From assembly GCA_945900965.1 (NCBI GenBank), contig CAMDKM010000009.1, forward strand, positions 40,903-104,902: a stretch of DNA of 64,000 nucleotides, read 5' to 3'. The notes beneath the pieces were generated by a model. The model did not search any database. It was not told the DNA's origin and worked only from the letters and a program-made list of their open reading frames with translations. A program made the position numbers and the translations under genes. Positions within the stretch are counted from its first letter, which is position 1. The number at the start of each line of letters is the position of its first letter. This document shows, piece by piece, positions 1-9,025 of the stretch. The stretch comes from Bordetella parapertussis (lineage in GTDB: Bacteria; Pseudomonadota; Gammaproteobacteria; Burkholderiales; JACQAP01).

Positions 1-313
1 GGACAAAAGGCATGTCCGCCAAGGCAATCAGCCAGCCAGCGGCGTTCTCGCTGGCACGGATGCCCTTGATCAGGCTGCGCGACAGACCCTCGCTTGCGTC
101 GTGGCAGATAACCAGCGTGGCGTCTTCGCTTTCGAACAGCCGGCGCAGGGCTTCATCGCCCTCCCGCACCACCACGATGACATGAGGGCACGCAACCTTC
201 AAATTCCGGTACGACGCAATGCCCACGGGGATACCGTCGGGCAAGGGATGCAAAAGTTTCCCTCCGCCAAAACGACTGGCGCTGCCGGCAGCGAGGAGAA
301 TCCCTTGAATCAC
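1..313 (-). CDS. MobA-like NTP transferase (partial, N-terminus only)
   Basis: The gene runs off the left edge; about 104 codons are visible and the ORF track missed it. The reverse strand reads from a GTG at 313, the first usable start after an in-frame TAA at 346-344. The protein begins with ILLAAGSASRFGGGKLL, the nucleotide-binding signature of the MobA-like fold (MobA, MocA, CoxI), and reaches IALADMPFV, matching the family LxDMP metal-binding motif. Family members transfer CMP or GMP to molybdopterin or act as sugar nucleotidyltransferases. It lies about 70 bases downstream of amiC on the same strand. A role in cofactor maturation for the molybdenum hydroxylase at 18-21.6 kb is only a guess; the substrate cannot be told. 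Confidence 0.75.
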   Translation of the reverse strand, partial: MIQGILLAAGSASRFGGGKLLHPLPDGIPVGIASYRNLKVACPHVIVVVREGDEALRRLFESEDATLVICHDASEGLSRSLIKGIRASENAAGWLIALADMPFV

Positions 314-380
314 TGCCTGGCCCGGTGACGGGTAAACAGAGAATTATCTTGGCGGCAAACAACCGCGAACCGACCAAGGC

Positions 381-1694
381 TCACAGTTCGCGCATCTTGC
401 GAGCCAAAGGCGGGTTGGTCGCAAAATACTTGCGTATGCCTACCAGAATGGCCTGGGCCATTTTTTCCTGATATTTCTCGTCCTTTAGTTTTTTCTCTTC
501 TTCGGGATTGGTGAGGAATGCGGTTTCCACCAGAATCGAAGGAATCTCGGGTGCCTTCAGTACGGCGAATCCGGCCTGTTCGACTTTTGCCTTGTGCAGG
601 TCATTTACTTCGCCCAATTCGCCAAGCACTGCCTTGGCAAGCTTGAGGCTGTCGTGAATGGTGGCTGTTTGCGAAAGATCGACGATTACCTGATTGACGA
701 TCGGATCGTTCGCTCGATTTACGCCGCCAATCAAGTCGGACTGGTTTTCCTTTTCCGCAAGAATTTCGGCGGCGGCGGAAGTTGCCCCGCGCTCGGACAA
801 TGCAAATACCGAAGAGCCGCGCGCATGAGGCTTGATGTAGGCATCCGCATGAATTGATACGAAAAGATCCGCCTGCGTTTTTTGTGCTTTTTTGACCCGG
901 TCGCCGAGCGGGACAAAGTAATCGCCGCTGCGAATCATCACCGCACGCATCGAAGGTTCCGAGTCGATAAGATCCTTCAATCGCCTGGCAATCGCCAGTG
1001 TCACGTGTTTTTCGTAGGTGCCTCCACGGCCCCGGGCGCCGGGGTCTTCGCCCCCATGACCGGCGTCGACGGCTATGGTGATCAGTCGAACCACTTCCGC
1101 AGGCGCGGTTTTCGGCGTGGAGGTGATGGCAGGTAGTCCGGCTGCGTCCGGCTTGGGCGAAGGCGTGCCGGGCGGATTTTTCTTCTCCTGCAAGAGTGTC
1201 AGGATCGGATCGAGAGGGACCATCGGGTAGACGTCAATAACCAGACGATGGCCGTAAGTACCGATCGGTTGCAGGGAAAAAATCTGTGGTTTGACGTCGG
1301 TCTTTAATTCGAGCACCAGACGAATCACGCCCGGCTTGAAGCGGCCGATTCGCAGGCCGCTTACATATGGATCATCGGCGGAAATTTTGGCGGCGAGTTG
1401 TTCGAGTGGCGGGCCGATATCGACATTGTCGAGGTCGATGACCAATCGACGCGGATTCGCGATAGTGAAAACATTGTGAACAATTTCGGCGTCGGACTCC
1501 AAGGTAAGCCGGGTGTATTCCTCTGCCGGCCAGATTCGTGCTGAACTGACTTGAGTGCCCGCAAAGGCCCGGGATAACGGCAAGAGCAATGCAGCCGAGA
1601 GGAGAAGGGCGAATACCCGGAAGACAGCACTGCCGGGACGAAGTGATTTTCGCGTTTCGATCAAGTCAATCCTCCGCGGAGTTGCGCCAGACAA
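381..1694 (-). CDS. amiC: N-acetylmuramoyl-L-alanine amidase (AmiC type)
   Basis: This is a periplasmic zinc amidase that cleaves the peptide stem from peptidoglycan during daughter-cell separation. A hydrophobic signal segment (VFALLLSAALLLPLS) is followed by an AMIN domain (about residues 45-150), a Pro-rich linker, and an Amidase_3 domain (about 205-425). Zinc ligands are visible in DAGHGG, TYEKH and VSIHAD, and the catalytic Glu in LVETAFLTN. The 437-aa length is normal. The ATG at 1694 lies inside tsaE. A TTG at 1664, seven bases after a GGAGG and overlapping the tsaE stop, is an attractive alternative start giving 427 aa. Order tsaE-amiC is common in beta- and gammaproteobacteria. Confidence 0.93.
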   Translation of the reverse strand: MSGATPRRIDLIETRKSLRPGSAVFRVFALLLSAALLLPLSRAFAGTQVSSARIWPAEEYTRLTLESDAEIVHNVFTIANPRRLVIDLDNVDIGPPLEQLAAKISADDPYVSGLRIGRFKPGVIRLVLELKTDVKPQIFSLQPIGTYGHRLVIDVYPMVPLDPILTLLQEKKNPPGTPSPKPDAAGLPAITSTPKTAPAEVVRLITIAVDAGHGGEDPGARGRGGTYEKHVTLAIARRLKDLIDSEPSMRAVMIRSGDYFVPLGDRVKKAQKTQADLFVSIHADAYIKPHARGSSVFALSERGATSAAAEILAEKENQSDLIGGVNRANDPIVNQVIVDLSQTATIHDSLKLAKAVLGELGEVNDLHKAKVEQAGFAVLKAPEIPSILVETAFLTNPEEEKKLKDEKYQEKMAQAILVGIRKYFATNPPLARKMREL

Positions 1695-2140
1695 GTTTTT
1701 CCTTTTTGTGTTGCGGCGTCAATCCTCGCTCGGCGACCATCGCCTTCGATGGTCAATTGAATATCCAGATCCGCCGCGGGCAGAATCTCAGACGCTCTCT
1801 CAGGCCATTCAACCACGCAAACATTGTGCCCTTCAAAATAATCCCGGAATCCCGCATCCGATAATTCAAGTGCATTATTGAATCGATAAAAATCAAAGTG
1901 ATATAAGTCTAGCGCAGAGAGTCTATAGTGTTCAACCAAGGTGTAGGTTGGACTTTTCACTTTTTCCGCAAAGCCCAGCCCCCGCAGCAGCCCCCGGGTC
2001 AGGGTGGTTTTGCCGCTGCCCAGGTTGCCGTGAAGCGAGATGAACATTCCTTGCGTGACGAGTCCGGCGATTTTTTCTCCCAAGGCGAGCGTGTCGGCTT
2101 CGCGTGCGAGATACAGTTGTGTTTCAACGGGTGTCGGCAT
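1661..2140 (-). CDS. tsaE: tRNA threonylcarbamoyladenosine biosynthesis ATPase TsaE
   Basis: TsaE is the ATPase of the TsaBCDE complex that makes the universal t6A37 modification in ANN-decoding tRNAs. The 159-aa length fits. The Walker A motif GNLGSGKTTLTRG lies near residue 38, followed by the family segment SPTYTLVEHY and a C-terminal CVVEWPER typical of TsaE. The start shares one base with the stop of the upstream LysR gene (TAATG), and the 3' end overlaps amiC, so the three genes are probably co-transcribed and translationally coupled. Confidence 0.95.
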   Translation of the reverse strand: MPTPVETQLYLAREADTLALGEKIAGLVTQGMFISLHGNLGSGKTTLTRGLLRGLGFAEKVKSPTYTLVEHYRLSALDLYHFDFYRFNNALELSDAGFRDYFEGHNVCVVEWPERASEILPAADLDIQLTIEGDGRRARIDAATQKGKTCLAQLRGGLT

Positions 2141-3060
2141 TACGGAGTTGACCTGCGCGCGGCTTTCTTCTTCGATTCCGAGGCGGATTGCACGGCCAGT
2201 TCGACGAATGTTTTTAAGGCCGGCAATTCGTCATCCCTGCGCCAGGCGAGATGGATTTCGATCAGCGGGCTGCGCTCGCGCAGCACTTTGTAGGTGACGC
2301 CAGTGCGGCGAAGATTGGTGAGCGAGGCAGGGATCAGGGCTACCCCGAGTTCGGCCGAAACCAGGCTCACAATGGTCTGCATCTGCACCGCTTCCTGCAC
2401 TACGCGCGGGCTGAATCCCGCCGCGCGGCAGACCCCGACCACCTCATCGTGCAGGCCGGGGGCCATCTGCCGCGGAAACAGAATATAGGGAGCATCCTTG
2501 AGCAGGCGCAAATCCAGTTTGCCTGGCCGCAGCGCGAGCGGATGCTTTTCCGGCAGGGCCGCCACCAGCGGCTCGCGCAAAATGGCTATCGATTGCAAAA
2601 GCGGCTCCGCAACCGGCGGCAGCACAAAGCCAACGTCAATGCGGCCGGCGAGCAGATCGGCGATCTGCGCATCCGAAGTGGACTCGCGCAGGGTGAGATT
2701 CACCATTGGAAACCGACGGCGGTATTCGCGCAACACCAGCGGCAGAACATTGTAGTCCGCCACACTGATGAATCCGATGGCCAGTTCACCGATTTCGCCT
2801 CGGCTGGCGCGACGAGTAGTCAGCACCGCCTGATCCAGGCGGGCCAGCACTTCGCGGGTTTCCCGCAGCAATACCTTGCCGGCCTGTGTCAGGCTGATCT
2901 GGCGCTGCTCGCGATTAAAAAGCGTAATGCCCAATTCCTCCTCCAATGCCCGGATCTGGATCGACAGCGGAGGCTGCGACATGTGCAGTTTTTTCGCCGC
3001 GCGGCCAAAGTGCAATTCCTCGGCAACAACTTGAAAATAGCGCAGATGGCGGATTTCCAT
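2140..3060 (-). CDS. LysR-family transcriptional regulator
   Basis: This is a 306-aa LysR-type regulator with an N-terminal winged helix-turn-helix (about residues 1-60; HFGRAAKKLHMSQPPLS is the recognition region) and a C-terminal periplasmic-binding-like effector domain. The sequence resembles the CatM/BenM/CynR branch, but the effector cannot be named. It is divergent from ilvD across a 146-base spacer carrying a strong palindrome, the usual arrangement for control of the divergent gene and itself. It also leads the tsaE-amiC transcript through a TAATG overlap. Whether it controls ilvD is inference. Confidence 0.9.
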   Translation of the reverse strand: MEIRHLRYFQVVAEELHFGRAAKKLHMSQPPLSIQIRALEEELGITLFNREQRQISLTQAGKVLLRETREVLARLDQAVLTTRRASRGEIGELAIGFISVADYNVLPLVLREYRRRFPMVNLTLRESTSDAQIADLLAGRIDVGFVLPPVAEPLLQSIAILREPLVAALPEKHPLALRPGKLDLRLLKDAPYILFPRQMAPGLHDEVVGVCRAAGFSPRVVQEAVQMQTIVSLVSAELGVALIPASLTNLRRTGVTYKVLRERSPLIEIHLAWRRDDELPALKTFVELAVQSASESKKKAARRSTP

Positions 3061-3114
3061 TCAATACTCAAGAGATATCAATAGAGCGCCAATAATATAT
3101 TAGACGCCCCCTCG

Positions 3115-3138
3115 GAGGGCGCGCAAAATTGCGCCCTC
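3115..3138. promoter_or_regulatory. Palindrome between lysR and ilvD
   Basis: GAGGGCGC and GCGCCCTC form a perfect 8-base inverted repeat around an 8-base AT-rich centre in the divergent lysR/ilvD spacer. It could be a regulator operator or an RNA hairpin in the ilvD leader about 70 bases before the start codon. There is no following T-run, so it is not a canonical terminator. No clear T-N11-A LysR box was singled out. Confidence 0.45.
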
Positions 3139-3206
3139 GCAAGGCCCTGTCCAATTTGGGGTGACCCGGGCAGGATAAACAACTGTTTTTTGAGGAGATC
3201 AACATC

Positions 3207-4883
3207 ATGGCCGACAACTGGCGTAGCAAACTCATCACCGCGGGCACCGCCCGTGCCCCCAACCGCGCGATGTTGCGCGCAGTCGATTTCAAGGACGGCG
3301 ATTTCGACAAGCCGATTGTCGGCGTGGCCAACGGGCACTCCAACATGAACCCCTGCAATGCCGGCATTCAGCCGCTGGTGGACCGGGCCATGGAGGCGTT
3401 GCGCAAGGCGGGCGCCATGCCGCAGGTGTTTGGCACACCGACAGTCACCGACGGGATCGGCATGGGCACCGAGGGCATGAAGTATTCGCTGGTGTCCCGG
3501 GAAGTGATTGCCGATTCGATCGAAACCGCGGTCAACGGTCAGATGATGGACGGCGCGCTGGTCATTGGCGCCTGCGACAAGAATATGCCGGGCGGCATGA
3601 TGGCCATGGCCCGCATGAATGTGCCGGCGATTTATGTCTACGGCGGCACCATCAAGCCGGGACGGTGGAAGGGCCAGGATCTGACGATTGCCAGCGCATT
3701 CGAATCGGTGGGCGCTTTTGCCGCCGGCAAAATCTCCAAGGAAGATTTTGAGGGAATCGAGAAGAATGCCTGCCCGTCGGTAGGCGCATGCGGAGGCATG
3801 TTTACCGCCAATACCATGTCCTCGTCTTTCGAAGCCTTGGGCTTGAGCCTGCTGGGCTCTTCGCAGATGGCCGCGCCGGATCAGGAAAAGGCCGATTCGG
3901 CCGCTGAATCGGCCCGCGCGCTGGTGAATGCGATCAAGAAAAACATTCGTCCGCGCGACATCATTACCCGCAAGTCGATCGAAAATGTCGTGAGCCTCAT
4001 TATGGCAACCGGCGGCTCGACCAATGCAGTGTTGCATTATCTGGCGATCGCGTCTGCCGCGGAAGTGGATTGGACCATCGACGATTTCGAGCGTGTTCGC
4101 CGCAAGGTGCCGGTGTTCTGCGATCTGAAGCCCTCCGGCAAGTACGTCGCGGTGGATCTGCATCGCGCGGGTGGCGTGCCGCAGGTGTTAAAAATGTTAC
4201 TGGCAAATGGCCTGTTGCACGGCGACTGCATGACTATCACCGGTCGCACCATGGCCGAGGAACTGGCCAATATTCCGGCCGAGCCGCGCAAGGATCAGGA
4301 CGTTATCCGCTCGTTCAGCAACCCGCTTTACAAGCAGGGACACCTTGCCATCCTCAAGGGCAATCTCGCGCCCGAGGGCTGCGTGGCCAAAATCACCGGT
4401 CTGAAGAATCCGGTCATCACGGGTCCGGCGCGGGTGTTCGATTCCGAACACGAGACCATGGAGGCGATCATGGCCAAAAAAGTCAAGGCCGGGGACGTTG
4501 TTGTGATCCGTTATGAGGGACCGAAGGGCGGACCTGGCATGCAGGAGATGTTGTCGCCCACCTCGGCGTTGATCGGCCAGGGGCTGGGAGATTCGGTCGG
4601 GTTGTTGACCGATGGACGCTTTTCGGGCGCCACCTGGGGCATGGTGGTCGGCCATGTTGCCCCGGAAGCCTATGTTGGCGGCACCATTGCGCTGGTCAAG
4701 GAAGGCGACTCGATTACCATCGATGCGCACAAGCAACTGATCCAGCTCAACGTATCCGACGACGAACTGGCAAAGCGCCGGGCAGTGTGGAAGGCGCCCG
4801 CGCCGCGTTACACCCGCGGACTGCTGGCGAAGTACATGAAACAGGTTTCCACCTCGTCAAAGGGGGCGGTAACGGATATGTAG
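3207..4883 (+). CDS. ilvD: Dihydroxy-acid dehydratase
   Basis: IlvD dehydrates 2,3-dihydroxy-isovalerate and -methylvalerate in valine/isoleucine biosynthesis; it is a cytoplasmic Fe-S enzyme of the IlvD/Edd family. The 558-aa length matches the shorter IlvD group. Cluster cysteines are visible in [19 protein letters not shown] and [16 protein letters not shown]. The C-terminal [12 protein letters not shown] and [11 protein letters not shown] segments are family hallmarks. A GAGGAG Shine-Dalgarno precedes the ATG. It is monocistronic and divergent from a LysR gene. IlvD/Edd homologues can act on sugar acids, but the match here is to DHAD. Confidence 0.94.
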   Translation: MADNWRSKLITAGTARAPNRAMLRAVDFKDGDFDKPIVGVANGHSNMNPCNAGIQPLVDRAMEALRKAGAMPQVFGTPTVTDGIGMGTEGMKYSLVSREVIADSIETAVNGQMMDGALVIGACDKNMPGGMMAMARMNVPAIYVYGGTIKPGRWKGQDLTIASAFESVGAFAAGKISKEDFEGIEKNACPSVGACGGMFTANTMSSSFEALGLSLLGSSQMAAPDQEKADSAAESARALVNAIKKNIRPRDIITRKSIENVVSLIMATGGSTNAVLHYLAIASAAEVDWTIDDFERVRRKVPVFCDLKPSGKYVAVDLHRAGGVPQVLKMLLANGLLHGDCMTITGRTMAEELANIPAEPRKDQDVIRSFSNPLYKQGHLAILKGNLAPEGCVAKITGLKNPVITGPARVFDSEHETMEAIMAKKVKAGDVVVIRYEGPKGGPGMQEMLSPTSALIGQGLGDSVGLLTDGRFSGATWGMVVGHVAPEAYVGGTIALVKEGDSITIDAHKQLIQLNVSDDELAKRRAVWKAPAPRYTRGLLAKYMKQVSTSSKGAVTDM

Positions 4884-4907
4884 ATTCGTTACGATCGGCT
4901 GGGAAAA

Positions 4908-5276
4908 TTACTTCGGCACCACGATGATTGGCCATCTGTAACAGCCGAAGCAGTGATTCCAGTCGATAAAACCCTGGTGCAACATGCGTTCTTCGTGCCG
5001 AATGCTGGCCGCGTATTCGCTCTGTAGATAATCGAGCACGGAGACGTCTACCCCACTTTCGTGCAGGCTCAGAATCTGGGAGGCGGTCAGAGGGTAGACG
5101 GCATGGCTCTGCTGTAATTCGCGGACGATCTCCTCGGCGGGCCTGCCGTCCTTGCTCATTTGCACAACTTCATCGAGCGTCGGGCGAGGCGGATGGCGGG
5201 CCGCACATCCGCCCAGCAGCATTGCCAACAAGGCGCCGAGCATCGCGGTCTGGATGATCTGTCTGGTTGACCTCAT
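4908..5276 (-). CDS. Small predicted lipoprotein, function unknown
   Basis: This 122-aa protein has a signal peptide ending in a lipobox (LLGGC, Cys about residue 24), so it is predicted to be anchored in the envelope. The mature part contains a segment on regulated degradation-like repeats, DEVVQMSKDGRPAEEIVRELQ, and ends in a Cys- and aromatic-rich tail (HCFGCYRWP). A good Shine-Dalgarno (AAGGAAG) precedes the ATG. It is convergent with ilvD and separated from it by only 24 bases. I do not recognise the family. Confidence 0.75.
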   Translation of the reverse strand: MRSTRQIIQTAMLGALLAMLLGGCAARHPPRPTLDEVVQMSKDGRPAEEIVRELQQSHAVYPLTASQILSLHESGVDVSVLDYLQSEYAASIRHEERMLHQGFIDWNHCFGCYRWPIIVVPK

Positions 5277-5316
5277 GGTCTTCCTTTGTCATCGCCGGGA
5301 GCGATGAGGTTCCATT

Positions 5317-5529
5317 TCAGGCAGGAATGTCGGGGACCAATTGTCCTTCAAGCTGGGCAATCTGGTCCTTGAGCAGCAATTTTCGCCGTTTCAAGCGGCG
5401 CATCTGAAGCTCATCCACGTTGGAATTGTGCGCGAGCAACTTGATGATATCGTCAAGGTCGCGGTGTTCGACCCTTAAGGTCTCGATCCGGGCCCGTACC
5501 GCATCAAAGTCTTCGTTGTTAAATTCCAT
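5317..5529 (-). CDS. YdcH/DUF465 family small coiled-coil protein
   Basis: This is a short, charged, helical protein of the DUF465 (YdcH, SlyX-like) family. Diagnostic features are the spacing LRVEHRDLDDIIK in the first helix and LKRRKLLLKDQIAQLE in the second, which together form a helical hairpin. The function is unknown family-wide. The track starts at a GTG (5538); the ATG at 5529, three codons in, fits family N-termini and has a weak GAGAG upstream. Confidence 0.85.
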   Translation of the reverse strand: MEFNNEDFDAVRARIETLRVEHRDLDDIIKLLAHNSNVDELQMRRLKRRKLLLKDQIAQLEGQLVPDIPA

Positions 5530-5567
5530 GTCTCTCACACCGATCGCCGCAGTTGCCCTTGCCTTAA

Positions 5568-6251
5568 CTATAGTCCAAGGCGGGCCATTTTGTAGGCTGG
5601 TGGCGCCCCGCCGCGTTCCAGTCCTGCATCGCGTGCCAGCACGATATCGAACCTTCCGTCCAACTCTCCCTTGCCGCCGACCGCCGGTTGCAGCGATACC
5701 ACCAAGCTGTCACGTGCTCTGCTGTCGCGAACCCTGGACAACAGAAAATCCCCTTCGTTTTCCGGCGCACCGGCCAGATACATCTGGGTGGAAAAGGTGC
5801 CGAAATCCTGTCGGGTCAGGGCAAAATGGATGTGCGGCGCGCGGCCGGGGTAGGCCACCGGCTTGACGGTGCGAAACCGATAGGCGCCCTCGGCATCCGT
5901 GACGGCCCAGCCATAGCCTTGGAAATTCGCGTCTAATGGCACATTCCGGTCATCGTGTTCATGATGGTAGCGGCCGTGCCCGTTAACCTGCCATATTTCG
6001 ACTTTGACGCCGGCGTGAGGCCGGCCTGCGGAATCCAGGATCCGCCCGGTCACATTCAGAATCTCGCCAAATGCGCGGCCGGGACGGTCTTTCACGCTGA
6101 CCAGATCGTTGTCCTGGTCGAGGGGGAAGTCGATCGGATAAAACGGACCCCGCATTTGCGCCGGTGTTGGCGTCAATTTCGCGGCCAGGGCCGGTCCGGC
6201 AACGGCGGCCAGCATGGCGGTTCCTAGCACCTTCCTGCGCTGAATATCCAT
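5568..6251 (-). CDS. Exported intradiol ring-cleavage dioxygenase-like protein
   Basis: This protein resembles protocatechuate 3,4-dioxygenase beta subunits (non-haem Fe(III), intradiol cleavage). All four iron ligands of that family are visible: Tyr in GRYHHEHD, Tyr in VKPVAYP and two His in RAPHIHF. The N-terminus QRRKVLGTAMLAAVAGPALA looks like a twin-arginine-type signal, unlike cytoplasmic PcaH. The start at 6251 is preferred over the longer ORF because GGAGGATGGATC sits just before it. There is no PcaG partner next to it, so it probably acts as a homomer on an unknown catechol or humic-type substrate in the periplasm. Confidence 0.85.
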   Translation of the reverse strand: MDIQRRKVLGTAMLAAVAGPALAAKLTPTPAQMRGPFYPIDFPLDQDNDLVSVKDRPGRAFGEILNVTGRILDSAGRPHAGVKVEIWQVNGHGRYHHEHDDRNVPLDANFQGYGWAVTDAEGAYRFRTVKPVAYPGRAPHIHFALTRQDFGTFSTQMYLAGAPENEGDFLLSRVRDSRARDSLVVSLQPAVGGKGELDGRFDIVLARDAGLERGGAPPAYKMARLGL

Positions 6252-6489
6252 GATCCATCCTCCATGAATGACTGCCGGCCCCGGACGTAACCCAATGTGG
6301 CAGGGAATTGATTGACCACCGCGCAAGGATCGGGTTCCCGATCGCGACGGGGGTGGGCAACGCTGTCGTCGTAGCGAATCTGGGTGCCCGTCGACACCTG
6401 AAAATATTACACCGATTCCCGGCTAGGGCACTGCAATTGCATAGCCTGGTTTGTCTGCCTATATGATGCAAAAAATGACCGGAGGAAAC

Positions 6490-7389
6490 ATGCAAGACTG
6501 GAAGGCGCCGGGAGGTATTGTCCCCATGTTGTACGCATTCTTCGACCGCCATGATGAGCTGGATCGGGATGCGGCGCGACGCCAGGTTCGGGCCTGTGTG
6601 GAACATGGGGCGCACGGTGTCGCGGTGCTTGGGCTGGGTACCGAGGTGAACAAGCTGGCCGATCGTGAGCGCCGCCGGCTGGTCGAATGGGTGGCCGACG
6701 AACTGGCCGGTCGATTGCCCCTGGTGGTGACGGTAAATGCGCCAACCATTGGGGCCCAGGTGGAATTTGCCGGATTTGCGCGAAGTCAGGGTGCGTCCTG
6801 GGTGATTCTGCAGCCTCCGCCCGAACGCGATGTCGATGAGGAATTTTTACTGGGATTTTTCGGCGCGGTGGCCGACCGTGTGGAATTGCCTGTGGCCATA
6901 CAGAATGCGCCGGAGTATCTGGGAGTCGGACTCACAGCCGAAGGAGTCAATACCCTGCAGCAACGGCATCCGAATTTTCGTATTCTCAAAGGAGAAGGGC
7001 CCGCGGTGACGATCCGCCGTTACGTGGAGTTGACCGCGGACCGGGTGGCGGTTTTCAATGGACGCGGCGGAATGGAATTAACGGACAATCTTCGGGCCGG
7101 CTGCGCCGGCATCATCCCGGCCACCGATACGCTGGATTATCAATCACGCATTTTTGAGTGGATGCGACAGGGAAAGGAAGCTCAAGCCGAGGCGGCTTAC
7201 CGCGAAATCCTACCGGCGATTGCCTTTGTGATGCAAAGCCTCGATAGCTTGCATGTATATGGCAAACGCCTGGCCGCGCTCAGGCTGGGTCTTGGGGACG
7301 TTTATGACCGCCTGCCCGGACTGCAGGCCGATGCATTCGGAACACAATGTGTCGAGCGATTTGCCCACCATCTGGGTCCGTTGACTTGA
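6490..7389 (+). CDS. Dihydrodipicolinate synthase family aldolase/lyase
   Basis: This is a class I aldolase-fold protein (about 299 aa) of the DapA/NanA superfamily. The GLGTEVNKL loop replaces the usual GTTGE, and the Schiff-base lysine is in FRILKGEG (about residue 165). GGAGGAAAC directly precedes the ATG at 6490, so the 13-codon ORF extension is discarded. The altered GTTGE loop argues against true DapA; members near catabolic genes act on 2-oxo-3-deoxy sugar acids or aromatic pyruvate adducts. It is divergent from the dioxygenase gene. The next gene starts 7 bases after its stop. Confidence 0.85.
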   Translation: MQDWKAPGGIVPMLYAFFDRHDELDRDAARRQVRACVEHGAHGVAVLGLGTEVNKLADRERRRLVEWVADELAGRLPLVVTVNAPTIGAQVEFAGFARSQGASWVILQPPPERDVDEEFLLGFFGAVADRVELPVAIQNAPEYLGVGLTAEGVNTLQQRHPNFRILKGEGPAVTIRRYVELTADRVAVFNGRGGMELTDNLRAGCAGIIPATDTLDYQSRIFEWMRQGKEAQAEAAYREILPAIAFVMQSLDSLHVYGKRLAALRLGLGDVYDRLPGLQADAFGTQCVERFAHHLGPLT

Positions 7390-7396
7390 GGTGAAT

Positions 7397-8944
7397 ATGA
7401 GAATTCGCGGTTTGAACATGTTGGGCATCGTATTTCTGACGTTGACGGCACGAGCCGAGCCGCCGGAGCTATGGTTCGAAAGCGGCCGTGCCGCGGTGCT
7501 GAAGGCCAAACAATTGCAAGCCATTACCGGCCGGGCGAAAAATGTCATTCTGTTCGTCGGTGACGGTATGGGTGTTTCAACCGTGACCGCCGCGCGCATA
7601 CTCGAAGGACAACAACGGGGCGGCAGCGGCGAAGAAAATTTGCTGTCCTTCGAACAACTGCCCTATGTCGCGCTGTCGAAAACCTATAGCGACAACCAGC
7701 AGACTTCGGATTCCGCGCCGACCATGACCGCCATGGTGACCGGGATCAAGACCGGAGACGGCCTGATTTCGGTGACCGGACGAGTAGCGCGGCGCGATTT
7801 CCGGGCGGTCGCCGCGCATTCCGCGACAACCATTCTGGAGCGTGCCGAAGCCCGCAGCATGGCCACGGGTGTGGTGACCACGGCCAGACTGACTCATGCG
7901 ACGCCGGCTGCCTGCTACGCCCACTCGCCGGACCGCGATTGGGAAAGCGATGCCAATCAGTCCAATGAGGCGAACGCCGCAGGATTTTCCGATATAGCCC
8001 GACAGTTGATCGAGTTTTCCGCAGGTGATGGATTGGAAGTCGCATTGGGCGGCGGCAGGGCGAAATTTCTTCCAACGACTCAACGCGATCCGGAGTATCC
8101 CGCAAAAAATGGGGAGCGGCGCGACGGACGGGATTTGACGGAGGAGTGGTTGCGCGGGCGTCCCCACGCAGCCTACGTGTGGAATCGCGCGCAGTTCGAC
8201 GCATTGGACGGCGGCAAGACCGGACCGGTGCTTGGCCTGTTTGAACCCTCGCATCTGCGCTACGAACACGACCGGCTTCGCGATGGGGCAGGAGAGCCTT
8301 CGCTATCGGAAATGACCGTCAAGGCATTGGAGATCCTTGCGCGAAGCGACAAAGGCTATTTCCTGATGGTCGAAGGCGGGCGCATCGATCACGCTCATCA
8401 TGAAGGCAACGCCTATCGGGCCCTGACCGACACCATTGAATTTGCCCGGGCGGTCAGGTGGGCGATGGACCATACCGATCCGCGCGACACCTTGATCGTA
8501 GTTACCGCCGATCACAGCCACGTTTTTACCATTGCGGGGTACCCGAAACGCGGCAATCCGATACTGGGCAAGGTCTCGGAAACCGGGCATCCCACCAGGG
8601 AATATGGCAAGGATGCCTTGGGCCTGCCTTACACAACGCTTGGCTATGCCAATGGACCTGGATACAGCGGACAGTCGGCATCCCAGGCCGAAGGGCCGAA
8701 AAGACATTTTCATCCAGGTGCCGGATATCGCGGAATCGCCCGCGGCCGCCCTGATCTGACGGACGTGGATACCACGGTGCCGGACTATCTTCAGGAGTCA
8801 ACGGTGCCAATGGCGATGGAAACCCACGGAGGAGAAGACGTGGCCATTTATGCTCGCGGACCGCAGGCGCATTTGTTTCGGGGAGTGCTGGAGCAGCACG
8901 TTATTTATCACGTGATGGCCGAGGCACTTGGGCTAGCCCCATAA
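7397..8944 (+). CDS. Alkaline phosphatase (PhoA superfamily)
   Basis: This metal-dependent phosphomonoesterase of about 515 aa has a signal peptide (LGIVFLTLTARA). The nucleophile Ser lies in QTSDSAPTMTAMVTG, a first metal Asp in LFVGDGMG, and further ligands in MVEGGRIDHAHH, VVTADHSH and METHGGEDV. The ATG at 7397 is preferred to a GTG at 7391 because GAGG is correctly spaced for it. It is tightly linked to the DapA-like gene and followed by the beta-barrel gene. No Pho box was identified. Confidence 0.92.
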   Translation: MRIRGLNMLGIVFLTLTARAEPPELWFESGRAAVLKAKQLQAITGRAKNVILFVGDGMGVSTVTAARILEGQQRGGSGEENLLSFEQLPYVALSKTYSDNQQTSDSAPTMTAMVTGIKTGDGLISVTGRVARRDFRAVAAHSATTILERAEARSMATGVVTTARLTHATPAACYAHSPDRDWESDANQSNEANAAGFSDIARQLIEFSAGDGLEVALGGGRAKFLPTTQRDPEYPAKNGERRDGRDLTEEWLRGRPHAAYVWNRAQFDALDGGKTGPVLGLFEPSHLRYEHDRLRDGAGEPSLSEMTVKALEILARSDKGYFLMVEGGRIDHAHHEGNAYRALTDTIEFARAVRWAMDHTDPRDTLIVVTADHSHVFTIAGYPKRGNPILGKVSETGHPTREYGKDALGLPYTTLGYANGPGYSGQSASQAEGPKRHFHPGAGYRGIARGRPDLTDVDTTVPDYLQESTVPMAMETHGGEDVAIYARGPQAHLFRGVLEQHVIYHVMAEALGLAP

Positions 8945-8945
8945 A

Positions 8946-9020
8946 CCCGAATGTTCCATTGGAGAATGAAAAGCGCGCTTAATAGGAAGGGTTCGAAGGT
9001 AAACACGAATGAGAAGGTGT
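8946..9020. repeat. Degenerate half copy of the CACGAAGGA repeat (family A)
   Basis: The short gap after the phosphatase reads TTCCATTGGAGAATGAAAA, then AAGGTAAACACGAATGAGAAGG. This matches, in decayed form, one arm of the larger repeats at 10398-10610 and 26958-27232. It supplies the leader of the following barrel gene. Confidence 0.55.
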
Positions 9021-9025
9021 GTCGG

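Noticed and set aside
3078-4163. 361-aa - strand ORF over ilvD
   Set aside because: It is His/Arg-rich shadow translation of the ilvD coding strand with no domain.
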